In this document: one piece after another, positions 9,657-19,610 of the stretch | Layout: every line of letters begins with the position of its first letter | Position numbering within the stretch: position 1 is the stretch's first letter | From: Rhizobiales bacterium Ga0077537 | Lineage (GTDB): Bacteria; Pseudomonadota; Alphaproteobacteria; Rhizobiales; Hyphomicrobiaceae | Assembly (NCBI GenBank): GCA_001464955.1 | Contig: LNEM01000034.1 | Coordinates: forward strand, 18,558 to 82,557 | DNA: 64,000 nt | Direction: 5' to 3' | Made by a program: the position numbers and the translations under genes | The notes under the pieces: generated by a model | What the model saw: the letters and a program-made list of their open reading frames with translations, nothing else | Databases searched by the model: none | Told to the model about the DNA's origin: nothing

Positions 9657-10370
9657 CTAGACCCCGAGATGGCGGTGCATGAGATCCGGATCTGCCGTGA
9701 GGGCTTCGGGCGGGCCTTCGAAGGCCATCTCGCCCTTCACGAGGACGACGACGCGATCGGCGACCGCGGTCACCTCGTGGACGGTCTTGTCGACGACGAG
9801 CGTTGCGATGCCGGCCTCGCGAACGAGCCGGATGGTGCGCCAGATCTCGTCACGGATCAGCGGCGCCAATCCCTCGGTCGCCTCGTCGAGGATCAGGAGG
9901 CGCGGATTGGTCAGGAGGGCGCGCGCGATGGCCAGCATCTGCTGTTCGCCGCCGGAGAGCTGGTTACCCCGGTTGTCACGGCGCTGGCCGAGACGGGGGA
10001 ACAACTCGAGCACGCGGGGCAGATCCCAGGCCCGCGCGCCATCGAGGCCGGGGCGGGCCGCGATCTCGAGGTTCTCCAACACGGTGAGCGAGGCGAGGAC
10101 GCCGCGCCCCTCCGGCACGTAGGCGATGCCGCGCCGCGCGATCTCGAACGTGGGGCGGCCGGTCATCGGGCGGCCATCGACATTGATCTCACCCGCGCGC
10201 GGACGGACGAGGCCCATGATGGTGCGAATGAGCGTCGACTTCCCCATGCCGTTGCGGCCCATGAGGCCCACGGTCTCGCCCGGTGCGACGTGGAGCGAGA
10301 GGCCGCGCAGGACGTGGCTCGCGCCGTAATAGACGTGGAGGTCGCGGACGTCGATCAGCGGCGGGCTCAT
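9657..10370 (-). CDS. livF: Branched-chain amino acid-type ABC transporter ATP-binding protein (LivF-like)
   Basis: GLMGRNGMGKSTLIRT; QLSGGEQQMLAIARALLTNPRLLILDEATEGLAP. Confidence 0.88.
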   Translation of the reverse strand: MSPPLIDVRDLHVYYGASHVLRGLSLHVAPGETVGLMGRNGMGKSTLIRTIMGLVRPRAGEINVDGRPMTGRPTFEIARRGIAYVPEGRGVLASLTVLENLEIAARPGLDGARAWDLPRVLELFPRLGQRRDNRGNQLSGGEQQMLAIARALLTNPRLLILDEATEGLAPLIRDEIWRTIRLVREAGIATLVVDKTVHEVTAVADRVVVLVKGEMAFEGPPEALTADPDLMHRHLGV

Positions 10371-11131
10371 GCGTGCCCCCCGAGGTAGGCCGACTGGACC
10401 GCCGGGCTCGCGCGTACCTCGGCCGGATGGCCGGTGGCGATGACGGCGCCCTCGACCAGCACGGTGATCCGGTCGGCGACGGCGAACACGACGTCCATGT
10501 CGTGCTCGATCAGGAGGACCGCGTGCTCGGCCGCGAGCGACTTCAGCAGAGCTGCAATGCGTTCGCTCTCCTCGGGGCCCATGCCGGCGAGCGGCTCGTC
10601 GAGCAGCAGCACCTTCGGGTCGGCTGCAAGCGCCATGGCGATCTCGAGCTGGCGCTGCTGGCCGTGGGCCAAGGTTCCGGCGATGCGGCCCTGGCCATAG
10701 GGCAGACCGGCGCGCTCCAGCGCCGCTTTGGCGCGCTCGATCAGCCCGGTCTCGGCGTCGGGCGAGGCGAGGAGACGGCGCGCCGGCAGCGCCACGGCCT
10801 GCGCCGCGAGGCGGACGTTTTCGAGCACGGTCAGGGCCGGGAAAATGTTGGTGCGCTGGAAGGAGCGGGCGAGCCCCAGATGGATGCGCCGGTGCTGGGG
10901 CTCGCGGGTCACGTCTCGCCCATCGAGCAGGATGCGGCCCGAGGTCGGCGCCACGGCGCCCGCGAGGAGGTTGACCAGGGTCGACTTGCCGGCGCCGTTC
11001 GGGCCGATCACGGCGTGGAGTTCGGCGCGTGCGAGCGAGAGCGAGACGTCGCGGACAGCGGTGAGACCGCCGAAGGATTTCGAGAGCGCGACGGTTTCGA
11101 GAAGGGGGCGGGCGGACCGCGTGTCAGTCAT
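10367..11131 (-). CDS. livG: Branched-chain amino acid-type ABC transporter ATP-binding protein (LivG-like)
   Basis: IGPNGAGKSTLVNLLAGAVAPTSGRILLDGRDVTREPQHRRIHLGLARSFQRTNIF; start at MTDTRSARP overlaps the livM stop. Confidence 0.88.
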   Translation of the reverse strand: MTDTRSARPLLETVALSKSFGGLTAVRDVSLSLARAELHAVIGPNGAGKSTLVNLLAGAVAPTSGRILLDGRDVTREPQHRRIHLGLARSFQRTNIFPALTVLENVRLAAQAVALPARRLLASPDAETGLIERAKAALERAGLPYGQGRIAGTLAHGQQRQLEIAMALAADPKVLLLDEPLAGMGPEESERIAALLKSLAAEHAVLLIEHDMDVVFAVADRITVLVEGAVIATGHPAEVRASPAVQSAYLGGHA

Positions 11132-12176
11132 TCTCGGGCTCTCTGCTCTGCTGCACCACGCCATCGCGGGGGTCGTGGCTCGCATGGGGATCCCTATCAG
11201 GGAGGTTGGGAAGCCACCTCAGCCCCGTGATGCCGTTTCGCAGCAGCAGGACGGCGAGCAGAATGACCATCCCCTCGACGAGCAGTTTCCGCTCCGTCAC
11301 CTGTTGCGCGAGGTCGTCGAGGAAGACGAACGCGAAGGCGCCGACGATGGGACCGGCCAGAGTTCCGATGCCGCCTAGCAAAATGTGCAGCAGCGCCTCG
11401 GCCGAGCGATGCCAGCCGACAAGCTCCGGGTTCACGAAGCCCGATTGCATGGCCCACATGTGGCCCGCCGCCCCGGCGAGCGCGCCGGCGATGGTGAAGG
11501 CCGCGAGCTTGTAGCGATAGGTGTCGAAGCCCAGCGCCTGCATGCGCGCCTCGTTGACGCGAATGCCCTCCAGGACGCGGCCGAGCATGGAGCGCAGCAG
11601 AAGCACGAGGATCGCGAACATGGCGACGAGCTGCACGAGCGCCACGTAATAGGCGGGCCAGGCGCGGCGGCTCCGGGGCAACGACGTCACATCCGTGGTC
11701 AGGCCGAAGGCCGAGATCAGTGGCTTCACGAGATAGGCGCCGTCGGTGCCGCCACCGAGCTTGGTGTCGTGGAAGATCACGTAGACGAGCTGCCCGAACG
11801 CGAGCGTCACCATCAGGAAGAAGAAGCCCCTGGTGCGCAGCGAGATCGCGCCGATCAGGAACGCCGCCATGCCGGCTGCGAGCATGGCGAGCGGCAACGT
11901 CAGCCAGATGGGCTTGGCGTCACCCTCGGGGGACAGCAGGTAGACGGTATAAGCGGCGAGCCCGTAGAACGCGCCGTGGCCGAGGCTGACGAGGCCCGTC
12001 GCGCCGACCAGAAGCTGCAGGCTCAGCGCCAGCATGGCGGCGATCATCGCCGTCGTGCAGAGACCGACGTAGAACGGCGTGGCGAAGAACGGCACCACGG
12101 CGAGGGCCGCGAAGCCGAGCCAGATCAGCGCCCAGCCCGTCCACGTCTTCGGCAGCATGCGTACCGGGCCGATCAT
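11124..12176 (-). CDS. livM: Branched-chain amino acid-type ABC transporter permease (LivM-like)
   Basis: LVGATGLVSLGHGAFYGLAAYT; multi-TM; HMWAMQSGFVNPELVGWHRSAEALLHILLGGIGTLAGPIVGA. Confidence 0.88.
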   Translation of the reverse strand: MIGPVRMLPKTWTGWALIWLGFAALAVVPFFATPFYVGLCTTAMIAAMLALSLQLLVGATGLVSLGHGAFYGLAAYTVYLLSPEGDAKPIWLTLPLAMLAAGMAAFLIGAISLRTRGFFFLMVTLAFGQLVYVIFHDTKLGGGTDGAYLVKPLISAFGLTTDVTSLPRSRRAWPAYYVALVQLVAMFAILVLLLRSMLGRVLEGIRVNEARMQALGFDTYRYKLAAFTIAGALAGAAGHMWAMQSGFVNPELVGWHRSAEALLHILLGGIGTLAGPIVGAFAFVFLDDLAQQVTERKLLVEGMVILLAVLLLRNGITGLRWLPNLPDRDPHASHDPRDGVVQQSREPEND

Positions 12177-13063
12177 GGGCGCTGTCCGAAGAGGCCGGTC
12201 GGCCGCCAGAGCAGCACGGCGATCATCAGCAAGTAAACGCTCGAGCCGGAGAGCGCCGCCAGCAGGGTGCCGAGCGCGCCCGTTCCCTGGAAGCTCGGGC
12301 CATAGGCCTTGCCGAAGGTATCGACGAGGCCGATCAGCAGCGCCGCCCAGAAGGCGCCTGAGATGGAGCCGAGGCCGCCGATGACCACGACGACGAACGA
12401 GATGATGAGCAGGCTGTCGCCCATGCCCGGATAGACCGACGTCAGCGGGGCGGCGAGAACGCCCGCCACCACGGCGAGCGCGGTGCCGGCGGCGAACACG
12501 ACGAGGTGGACGCGGCGGGCGTCGAGCCCCAGCACATCGACCATCTCGGGGTTCTCGGCGGAGGCGCGGACGACGGCGCCGAAGCGCGTGCGCTCAATCC
12601 ACCAGAACAGCGCCAGGGCCAGCACGAGGCAGATGGCGATGACCGCGAAGCGATAGGCGGAATAAGAGAACCCGGACGTCACCGGCACCGAGAAATCGAG
12701 GATCGCCGGGATCGGGACGGAATGAAAGTCGCTGCCGGCGACAACCCAGCGCAATTCCTCCGCGAGCAGGATCAGGGCGAAGGTCAGCATCACCTGGTCG
12801 AGGTGCTCGCGCTTTGCGAAGTGACGAAAAAGCGTCCACTCGAGCAGCGCGCCGAGCGCCGCGCCGCCGAGCACGCCGACGGGGAGTGCGAGCCAGAGGG
12901 TGCCGGTCGCCTTGGAGACGAGGAACGCCACGTAGGCGCCGATCATGAACAGCGAGCCGTGGGCCAGATTGATGATGCCCATGACGCCGAAGATCAGCGT
13001 GAGGCCGCTCGAGACGAGAAAGAGCAGAAGGCCGTACTGCAGGCCGTTCAGCAGTTGCGCCAT
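12173..13063 (-). CDS. livH: Branched-chain amino acid-type ABC transporter permease (LivH-like)
   Basis: MAQLLNGLQYGLLLFLVSSGLTLIFGVMGIINLAHGSLFMIGAYVAF. Confidence 0.88.
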   Translation of the reverse strand: MAQLLNGLQYGLLLFLVSSGLTLIFGVMGIINLAHGSLFMIGAYVAFLVSKATGTLWLALPVGVLGGAALGALLEWTLFRHFAKREHLDQVMLTFALILLAEELRWVVAGSDFHSVPIPAILDFSVPVTSGFSYSAYRFAVIAICLVLALALFWWIERTRFGAVVRASAENPEMVDVLGLDARRVHLVVFAAGTALAVVAGVLAAPLTSVYPGMGDSLLIISFVVVVIGGLGSISGAFWAALLIGLVDTFGKAYGPSFQGTGALGTLLAALSGSSVYLLMIAVLLWRPTGLFGQRP

Positions 13064-13202
13064 CATGCGCGGCAACCGGGGACGGCGCGCGGGCCTTCGG
13101 CTTTCGGAGACGAGACGCCTCGCCCTTTCGTCGACACCGCGTCCCGCTCCGTCATTCCCCCACTTTCCTCCAGCCGCTGGCCGTCGCGCGGCCGGCATCA
13201 CA

Positions 13203-14387
13203 TCAAAGCTTGCAGCCGGTGCCTGGATCGGCGAGCGCCTCGGCGGCGATGCCGACGACCTTGTTCTCACCGTTCGTCACCCGGCGCAGGTAGATGTTGT
13301 GCACGACCTCCTGCGACGACGAGATGGTCATGGGGCCGCGCGGGCTTTCGATCCGGGCCCCACGCATCGCCTTGTAGAGGTTCGCCTCGTCCTCGACGTT
13401 GCCCTTGACCGCCTCGAGGCCGATCGCGAGCAGCTGGGCGGCGTCATAGCCCTGGACGGCGTAGACGTCGGCGTCGCGGCCGGCTTTCTCCTTGAAGGCC
13501 TTGCGGAACGCGAGGTTGCGCGCATTGTCGAGGCCGTCGGCGTAGTGGAGCGCGGTCTCGATACCGTCGGCCGCATCGCCCTGGGCGGCCAGCGTGCCCT
13601 CGGTCAGGAAGCCCGAGCCGCAGAGCGGCACCTTGAGGCCGGCTGCCTTGTATTCCTTCACGAACTGCACCGCGCCGCCGCCAGCGAAGAACGAACCGAC
13701 CACCTCGACATCGAGGCCCGGGATCTGGGCCAGAAGCGGCTGGAAGTTGGTTTCGGGGAACTTCAGCGTCAGGCTCTGGACTACCTTGCCGCCGTGCTTC
13801 TCGAGGCCCTCGCGGAAGCCGTCGCCAGCCTCTTTGCCGGCCGCGTAGTCCCAGGTGATCCAGGCGGCCTTCCTGACGCCGCGCTTGCCGAGCGCGAGGC
13901 CCATGCCGTGCGCCGGCTGCCAGTTCGAGAACGACGTGCGGAAGACGTTCTTCGCGCAGAGTTCGCGCGTGACGGAGTTGGCGCCCGCGTTCGGAATGAT
14001 GGTGAGGGTGCCTGTTTCGCGCACCACCTTGTGGATACCCATCTGCACGCCCGAATGGACCGTCCCGATCAGCACGTCGACGGCGTCGCGCTTGACCAGA
14101 CGCTCGGCGTTCTGGGGACCCTTCTCGGGCTTCGATTCATCGTCGAGCTTCACGATCTCGACGACACGGCCGCCGAGCTTGCCCCCCTTCTCCGCGATCA
14201 GCATCTCGACGGCGGATGTGATGTTCTCGCCGAGTTTCGCGAAGGTGCCCGAATAGGGCAGCATCAGTCCGACCTTCAAGGGCTTCGGCTGGGCGATCGC
14301 GAAGCGCGTCGGGACGACCGACACCGCTCCCACCGCAAGGCCGCCGGCGAGCGCGCCACGGCGCGTGAGGCTCTTCGAAACCGACAT
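13203..14387 (-). CDS. ABC transporter substrate-binding protein (LivJ/LivK-type, Tat-like signal)
   Basis: MSVSKSLTRRGALAGGLAVGAVSVV...LKVGLMLPYSGTFAKLGENI. Confidence 0.9.
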   Translation of the reverse strand: MSVSKSLTRRGALAGGLAVGAVSVVPTRFAIAQPKPLKVGLMLPYSGTFAKLGENITSAVEMLIAEKGGKLGGRVVEIVKLDDESKPEKGPQNAERLVKRDAVDVLIGTVHSGVQMGIHKVVRETGTLTIIPNAGANSVTRELCAKNVFRTSFSNWQPAHGMGLALGKRGVRKAAWITWDYAAGKEAGDGFREGLEKHGGKVVQSLTLKFPETNFQPLLAQIPGLDVEVVGSFFAGGGAVQFVKEYKAAGLKVPLCGSGFLTEGTLAAQGDAADGIETALHYADGLDNARNLAFRKAFKEKAGRDADVYAVQGYDAAQLLAIGLEAVKGNVEDEANLYKAMRGARIESPRGPMTISSSQEVVHNIYLRRVTNGENKVVGIAAEALADPGTGCKL

Positions 14388-14631
14388 GCTGGTCCTCCCA
14401 TGACACGGACGATGCCGCCCGTATTGGTCCCGGGCTGGCGGATCGCCGCGAGCCTACAGCGTCGGCGCAGCCCTGTGGAGATGGCAATTGCCCGATCCCC
14501 GCTCATTGTGCGTCGAAACGATGACAGATGGTTGCCGTGATCCCGGGATGAGGCCTATGGTCTGGGTCCGCGCGACAAGGTCCGGTCAAGAGGCGCGCAT
14601 CATCGTCACCTGACGTGCAGGTCCCCCAGAC

Positions 14632-16158
14632 GTGAGCCCCGAACAAGACCAGCCGGTCCTGCAGCTGCCTGTGGCCAAGCGCATGCTGGTGCTCGTCACG
14701 GTGGTGGTCGCGTCGGCGTCGTTCAACGCCGCGACGTTTTCGGTGGCAGCCGTCCTGCCGCAGGTGCAGGGGGCTCTCTCGGCGACGCAGGACGAGGTCA
14801 GCTGGGCCGTCACGTTCTACATTCTCGCTACGGCCGTCTGCATGCCCATGACGGGCTGGCTCGTCGGCCGCTACGGCCGCGGCAACGTGCAGTTCGTCGC
14901 GTTGGCCGGGTTCACGGCGGCGACGGCCATGTGCGGGCTCTCGCAATCGCTGGAAAGCCTCGTCCTCTGGCGGCTCGTCCAGGGAGCGTTCGGCGCGCCG
15001 CTGCTCCCGCTCGGGCAATCGGTGCTGCTCGACGTCTTTCCGCGCCGCCAGCACGGCGTGGTGATCTCGATCTTCGGGACGACAAACACCATCGGGCCGA
15101 TCATCGGGCCGGTGTTCGCTGGCTATCTCGCGGAAACCGTCGGCTGGCGGTGGGGGTTCTTCATGATCGTGCCGGTGGCGCTCGGTGCCACCATCGCGGC
15201 CCGTTTCGCATTGCCGGAAGAAGCGCGAAACCGCTCGCTGTCACTCGACTGGGTCGGCTTCCTGTCGCTCTCGATCGCGATTGCGGCCGGGCAGTTCGCG
15301 CTGTCACGGGGGCAGCGGCTCGACTGGTTCGAATCGACCGAGATCATCATCTGGGTGGCGATGGCCGCGCTGGCGCTCTACGTCTTCATCGTCCATAGCG
15401 CGACGGCGAACCGGCCCTATCTCAGCCCGCGGCTGCTGTTCGACCGCAACTACGTGATCGGCATCTTCCTGATCAGCATCTTCGGCATGCTCAACTTCAC
15501 GCCGATGGTGCTGCTGCCGCCGCTGATGCAGAACCAGCTCGGGTTTCCGGACGGCCTGATCGGCACCGTGGTCAGCTGGCGCGGGGCCGGGGTGATGATG
15601 GGATCGTTCATGTCGATCTTCGCGCAGCGGCTCGACCCGCGCGTCGGCATGGTCACGGGGTTCGGGTTGCAGATCATCTCGGGGTTCTGGCTGATGCACC
15701 TCAGCCTCGACGCGCCGCTAATGCCGCTCTGCGCCAACGCATGGCTGCAGGGGATGGCGGTCGGGCTGATCTGGACGCCGATCGTCACCACGGCCTTCAG
15801 CACGCTCGACCACACGCTCCGGGCCGAAGGCATCGCCGTCATGCATCTCATGCGCTCGATCGGATCAAGTTTCTTCATCTCGATCTCGGTGACGCAGGTG
15901 CTCCGGACGACGTCTGCCAACTACAGCCGCATGGTCGAGGGCGTCACGCCCTACAACAAGACGATGTCTCTGCCGGACAGCATGGGCGGATGGACGATGG
16001 AGACGACCGGCGGCATCGCGCGGCTGGCCAAGGAGATCAACCGGCAGGCGGCGATGATCGGCTACATGAACGCCTTCGTGATGTACACGGTGGCGTCCAT
16101 GATCGCGATCCCGCTGGTGCTGATGCTCGGCGGCTCGAGGAAGCGCGGCACCGGCTGA
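14632..16158 (+). CDS. MFS transporter, DHA2/EmrB-like family
   Basis: GTG start; VAAVLPQVQGALSATQDEVSWAVTFYILATAVCMPMTGWLVGRYGRGNVQ; about 14 TM. Confidence 0.88.
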   Translation: MSPEQDQPVLQLPVAKRMLVLVTVVVASASFNAATFSVAAVLPQVQGALSATQDEVSWAVTFYILATAVCMPMTGWLVGRYGRGNVQFVALAGFTAATAMCGLSQSLESLVLWRLVQGAFGAPLLPLGQSVLLDVFPRRQHGVVISIFGTTNTIGPIIGPVFAGYLAETVGWRWGFFMIVPVALGATIAARFALPEEARNRSLSLDWVGFLSLSIAIAAGQFALSRGQRLDWFESTEIIIWVAMAALALYVFIVHSATANRPYLSPRLLFDRNYVIGIFLISIFGMLNFTPMVLLPPLMQNQLGFPDGLIGTVVSWRGAGVMMGSFMSIFAQRLDPRVGMVTGFGLQIISGFWLMHLSLDAPLMPLCANAWLQGMAVGLIWTPIVTTAFSTLDHTLRAEGIAVMHLMRSIGSSFFISISVTQVLRTTSANYSRMVEGVTPYNKTMSLPDSMGGWTMETTGGIARLAKEINRQAAMIGYMNAFVMYTVASMIAIPLVLMLGGSRKRGTG

Positions 16159-16213
16159 GGTCTCGACCGACAGCGATCGCCGTCGCCACTTCCTGCCGCG
16201 CTCACAAAAAAAC

Positions 16214-16246
16214 AAGAGGCGAGGACGGTGGCTGTCCTCGCCTCTT
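16214..16246. terminator. Strong, potentially bidirectional intrinsic terminator between convergent MFS and amtB genes
   Basis: AAGAGGCGAGGAC-GGTGGCT-GTCCTCGCCTCTT, perfect 13-bp stem; A tract to the left, TTCTTT to the right. Confidence 0.9.
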
Positions 16247-16306
16247 TCTTTGCAGCCCCGCGGGAGACGATCGCGGGGCTGCGAGATGTGTCGACGGGAG
16301 CCGCGC

Positions 16307-17776
16307 TCAGGTGTTGTAGGCGCGCTCGCCGTGCTGGGTGATGTCGAGGCCTTCGCGCTCGGCCTGCTCCTCGGGGCGGAGGCCGACGATGATGTCGACC
16401 AGCTTGAAGAGCACGAGCGAGCCGATGCCGGAGAACAGGATGGTGAAGCCGACGGCCTTCGACTGGGTGATCAACTGCGCCACCATGTCGTAGGCCCCTG
16501 CAACCGCCTCACCCGGCTTCGCCGCGTAGTCGAGGATGCCGGCGCCACCGAAGTCCGGAGAGGCGACGATCGCCGTTCCGAGAGCGCCGACGATGCCGCC
16601 GACGCCGTGGATGCCGAACACGTCGAGGCTGTCATCGTAGCCGAGGGCGTTCTTGATGCCCGTGCAGAAGATGAAGCAGACGATACCCGCCACGAGGCCG
16701 AGCACGATCGACCCCATCGGACCCGCGAAGCCGGCTGCCGGCGTCACGGCAACGAGACCTGCAATGGCGCCGGAGACGAGACCAAGCAGCGACGGCTTGC
16801 CCTTCTCCATCCACTCAGCGAGCATCCAGGCTAGGGCTGCTGCTGCCGTCGCGACGAAGGTGTTGATCATCGCGAGTGCCGCGGTGCCGTTGGCCTCGAG
16901 GTTGGAGCCGGCGTTGAAGCCGAACCAGCCGACCCAGAGCAACGACGCGCCGATCAGCGTCATGGTGAGGGAGTGCGGCGCCATCTGTTCGCGGCGGTAG
17001 CCGACGCGACGACCGATGACGAGCGCGCCGACGAGGCCGGCGATACCCGCGTTGATGTGGACCACCGTGCCGCCCGCAAAGTCGAGAGCGCCCCACGAGA
17101 AGAGCATGCCTGCATCAGCCTGTACGGCTGCCAGAGCCGCGTCGGCCGCAGCCTTGGCCGGACCAGTCGCCGCTGCCGCCGCCTTGGCCGCATCGCCGAT
17201 GGCGTCGGGGCCCGCCCAGTACCAGACCATGTGGGCCATCGGGAAGTAGATGAAGGTCACCCATAGCAGGCTGAACAGCATCAGGGCGCCGAACTTCACG
17301 CGCTCGGCGAAAGCGCCGACGATGAGGGCCGGGGTGATGGCCGCGAACGTCATCTGGAAGCAGATGTAGACATACTCGGGGATAACGACGCCGTTGGAGA
17401 AGGTCGCCGCCGTGCTCTCGGCCGTGACGCCCTTGAGGAACATCTTGTCGAGGCCGCCGACCCAGGCGTTGAGCGCGCCGCCGTTGGTGAACGCCAGGCT
17501 GTAGCCATAGACGCACCAGACGATCATCACCATGCACGAGATGGCGAAGACCTGCATGAGAACGGACAGCATGTTCTTCGAGCGAACGAGGCCGCCGTAG
17601 AACAGGGCGAGGCCCGGCAGCGTCATCAGCAGGACCAGGATCGTGGCCATCATCACGAACGTGGTGTCACCCTTGTTGGGGACCGGGCCGGCAGCAAGAG
17701 CCGGTAGCGCCGTCGCCGCGATCGCGATCGCAGCAGCCGCAAGCGGCATACCGAGGCGCGTGAGAACTCTCTTCAT
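16307..17776 (-). CDS. amtB: Ammonium transporter
   Basis: 489 aa; KGDTTFVMMATILVLLMTLPGLALFYGGLVRSKNML; DDSLDVFGIHGVGGIVGALGTAI. Confidence 0.95.
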   Translation of the reverse strand: MKRVLTRLGMPLAAAAIAIAATALPALAAGPVPNKGDTTFVMMATILVLLMTLPGLALFYGGLVRSKNMLSVLMQVFAISCMVMIVWCVYGYSLAFTNGGALNAWVGGLDKMFLKGVTAESTAATFSNGVVIPEYVYICFQMTFAAITPALIVGAFAERVKFGALMLFSLLWVTFIYFPMAHMVWYWAGPDAIGDAAKAAAAATGPAKAAADAALAAVQADAGMLFSWGALDFAGGTVVHINAGIAGLVGALVIGRRVGYRREQMAPHSLTMTLIGASLLWVGWFGFNAGSNLEANGTAALAMINTFVATAAAALAWMLAEWMEKGKPSLLGLVSGAIAGLVAVTPAAGFAGPMGSIVLGLVAGIVCFIFCTGIKNALGYDDSLDVFGIHGVGGIVGALGTAIVASPDFGGAGILDYAAKPGEAVAGAYDMVAQLITQSKAVGFTILFSGIGSLVLFKLVDIIVGLRPEEQAEREGLDITQHGERAYNT

Positions 17777-17827
17777 CTTTCGATCTTCCCCGTGTTGTGC
17801 GGATTTGCGAAGTCAGAGACGCGCCCG

Positions 17828-18175
<348 letters not shown>

Positions 18176-18249
18176 TCATTCGCCGCAAATAACCCCCTCG
18201 AAGACGCCACTGCGCCTCCTGCCCGCCGCATGGCAGGCGAGGGAAGAGA

Positions 18250-18266
18250 GTCAAATCCTGTGCCAA
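18250..18266 (-). promoter_or_regulatory. Sigma-54-like element upstream of glnK-amtB (imperfect -12)
   Basis: Minus strand TTGGCACAGGATTTGAC resembles TGGCAC-N5-TTGC with GG/G spacing conserved but GA instead of GC at -12. Confidence 0.35.
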
Positions 18267-18489
18267 CTGGAAAGAAGATGTTAATCTATTGTCCTGGAAC
18301 GCTTTTTTCAAATACACCTGCAAGGCAACCTAGCATGCTGCCTACTTTTCATGCGTCCCACGCGAAGTTGCCACAATTACTGCCTGAAAAGTGCGCAGAG
18401 CTCTCGCGGCGCTGCGAGGCCTCCACGAATGATCATGCATCAGGGCTACGCAACTGGCGACCGGAGGCGCTTGCCGGCGCGTAGGCGGG

Positions 18490-19383
18490 TCAGCTTACGC
18501 TGAACGACGTCGCCCGCTGGCGCATGAGCCCTTCCTGAGCGACGGAGGCCACGAGCACACCCGTCCGCGTGTAGACGCTACCCCGGCACAACCCACGCGC
18601 GCCGTGAGCGCTGGGGCTGTCCTGCACGTAGAGCAGCCACTCGTCGGCGCGGAAGGGCCGGTGGAACCACATGGCGTGGTCGAGGCTCGCAAGCTGCATA
18701 TCGGTGTCGAAGGCCATCCGGCCATGGGCGATCAGGGCGGTGTCGAGGAGGGTGAAGTCGGAGGCGTAGGCGAGCGCACACTGGTGCAGGGCCGGGCTGT
18801 CCGGCAGGCGGCCGTTGGCGCGCATCCAGACGCTTTGGACGGGCTCGCGGGGTTTCCGCTCGAAGTAGCGCGAGGGGTCGACGAAGCGCACCTCGATGGG
18901 ACGCTCGCGCTCCCAGTATGAGCGCATGTTCTCGGGCAAGTGCGGCATAAGGCGGGTCAGCAGTTCGCGCTCGGTCGGCAAGTCCTCGGGCGCCGGCACG
19001 TCAGGCATGGGAGTGCCGTGATCCAGGCTCGCCTCGGGTTTATGAAACGAGACGCTCATGGCGAAGATCGCACGGCCGTGCTGGATGGCCTTCACGCGGC
19101 GCGTCGTGAAGCTGCCGCCGTCGCGGATGCGCTCGACGTCATAGACGATCGGCGCCTTCGGGTCGCCGGCGAGCAGGAAGTAGGCGTGCGCCGAGTGGGC
19201 GAGGCGATTGTCGGGCACGGTGCGGACGGCTGCGACGAGCGCCTGGCCCAGCACCTGGCCACCATAGACGCGCTGCCAGCCCTCGCTCGGGCCACGCCCG
19301 CGATAGAGGTTCTCCTCGAGGCGCTCGAGATCGAGAAGCGCCAGAAGATCGCCGAGCGCCTGACCACTGTCGGTTCCCGTCAT
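18490..19383 (-). CDS. tesB: Acyl-CoA thioesterase II
   Basis: LEENLYRGRGPSEGWQRVYGGQVLGQALVAAVRTVP; LASLDHAMWFHRPFRADEWLLYVQDSPSAHGARGL. Confidence 0.92.
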   Translation of the reverse strand: MTGTDSGQALGDLLALLDLERLEENLYRGRGPSEGWQRVYGGQVLGQALVAAVRTVPDNRLAHSAHAYFLLAGDPKAPIVYDVERIRDGGSFTTRRVKAIQHGRAIFAMSVSFHKPEASLDHGTPMPDVPAPEDLPTERELLTRLMPHLPENMRSYWERERPIEVRFVDPSRYFERKPREPVQSVWMRANGRLPDSPALHQCALAYASDFTLLDTALIAHGRMAFDTDMQLASLDHAMWFHRPFRADEWLLYVQDSPSAHGARGLCRGSVYTRTGVLVASVAQEGLMRQRATSFSVS

Positions 19384-19610
19384 CGCACGCAGACCTTTCC
19401 ATCGTCGTCCATTGCCATCGGAGGCCCGGGGCATCCGGAATCGAGGCGGACGGCGGGCTCAGCCTGCGCCGGTTTGGCGTTTCACATCGCCTCGCGCGCA
19501 CGGCATAATCGCCCTATTAGATGCGCCGCACAAAATGCCCCGCGTCCCCTCCTGTCAAGGCGGAGGTCGATGCGGGGACCGCGTACCGGCAGGCAAGGAC
19601 GGTTTCCGAC

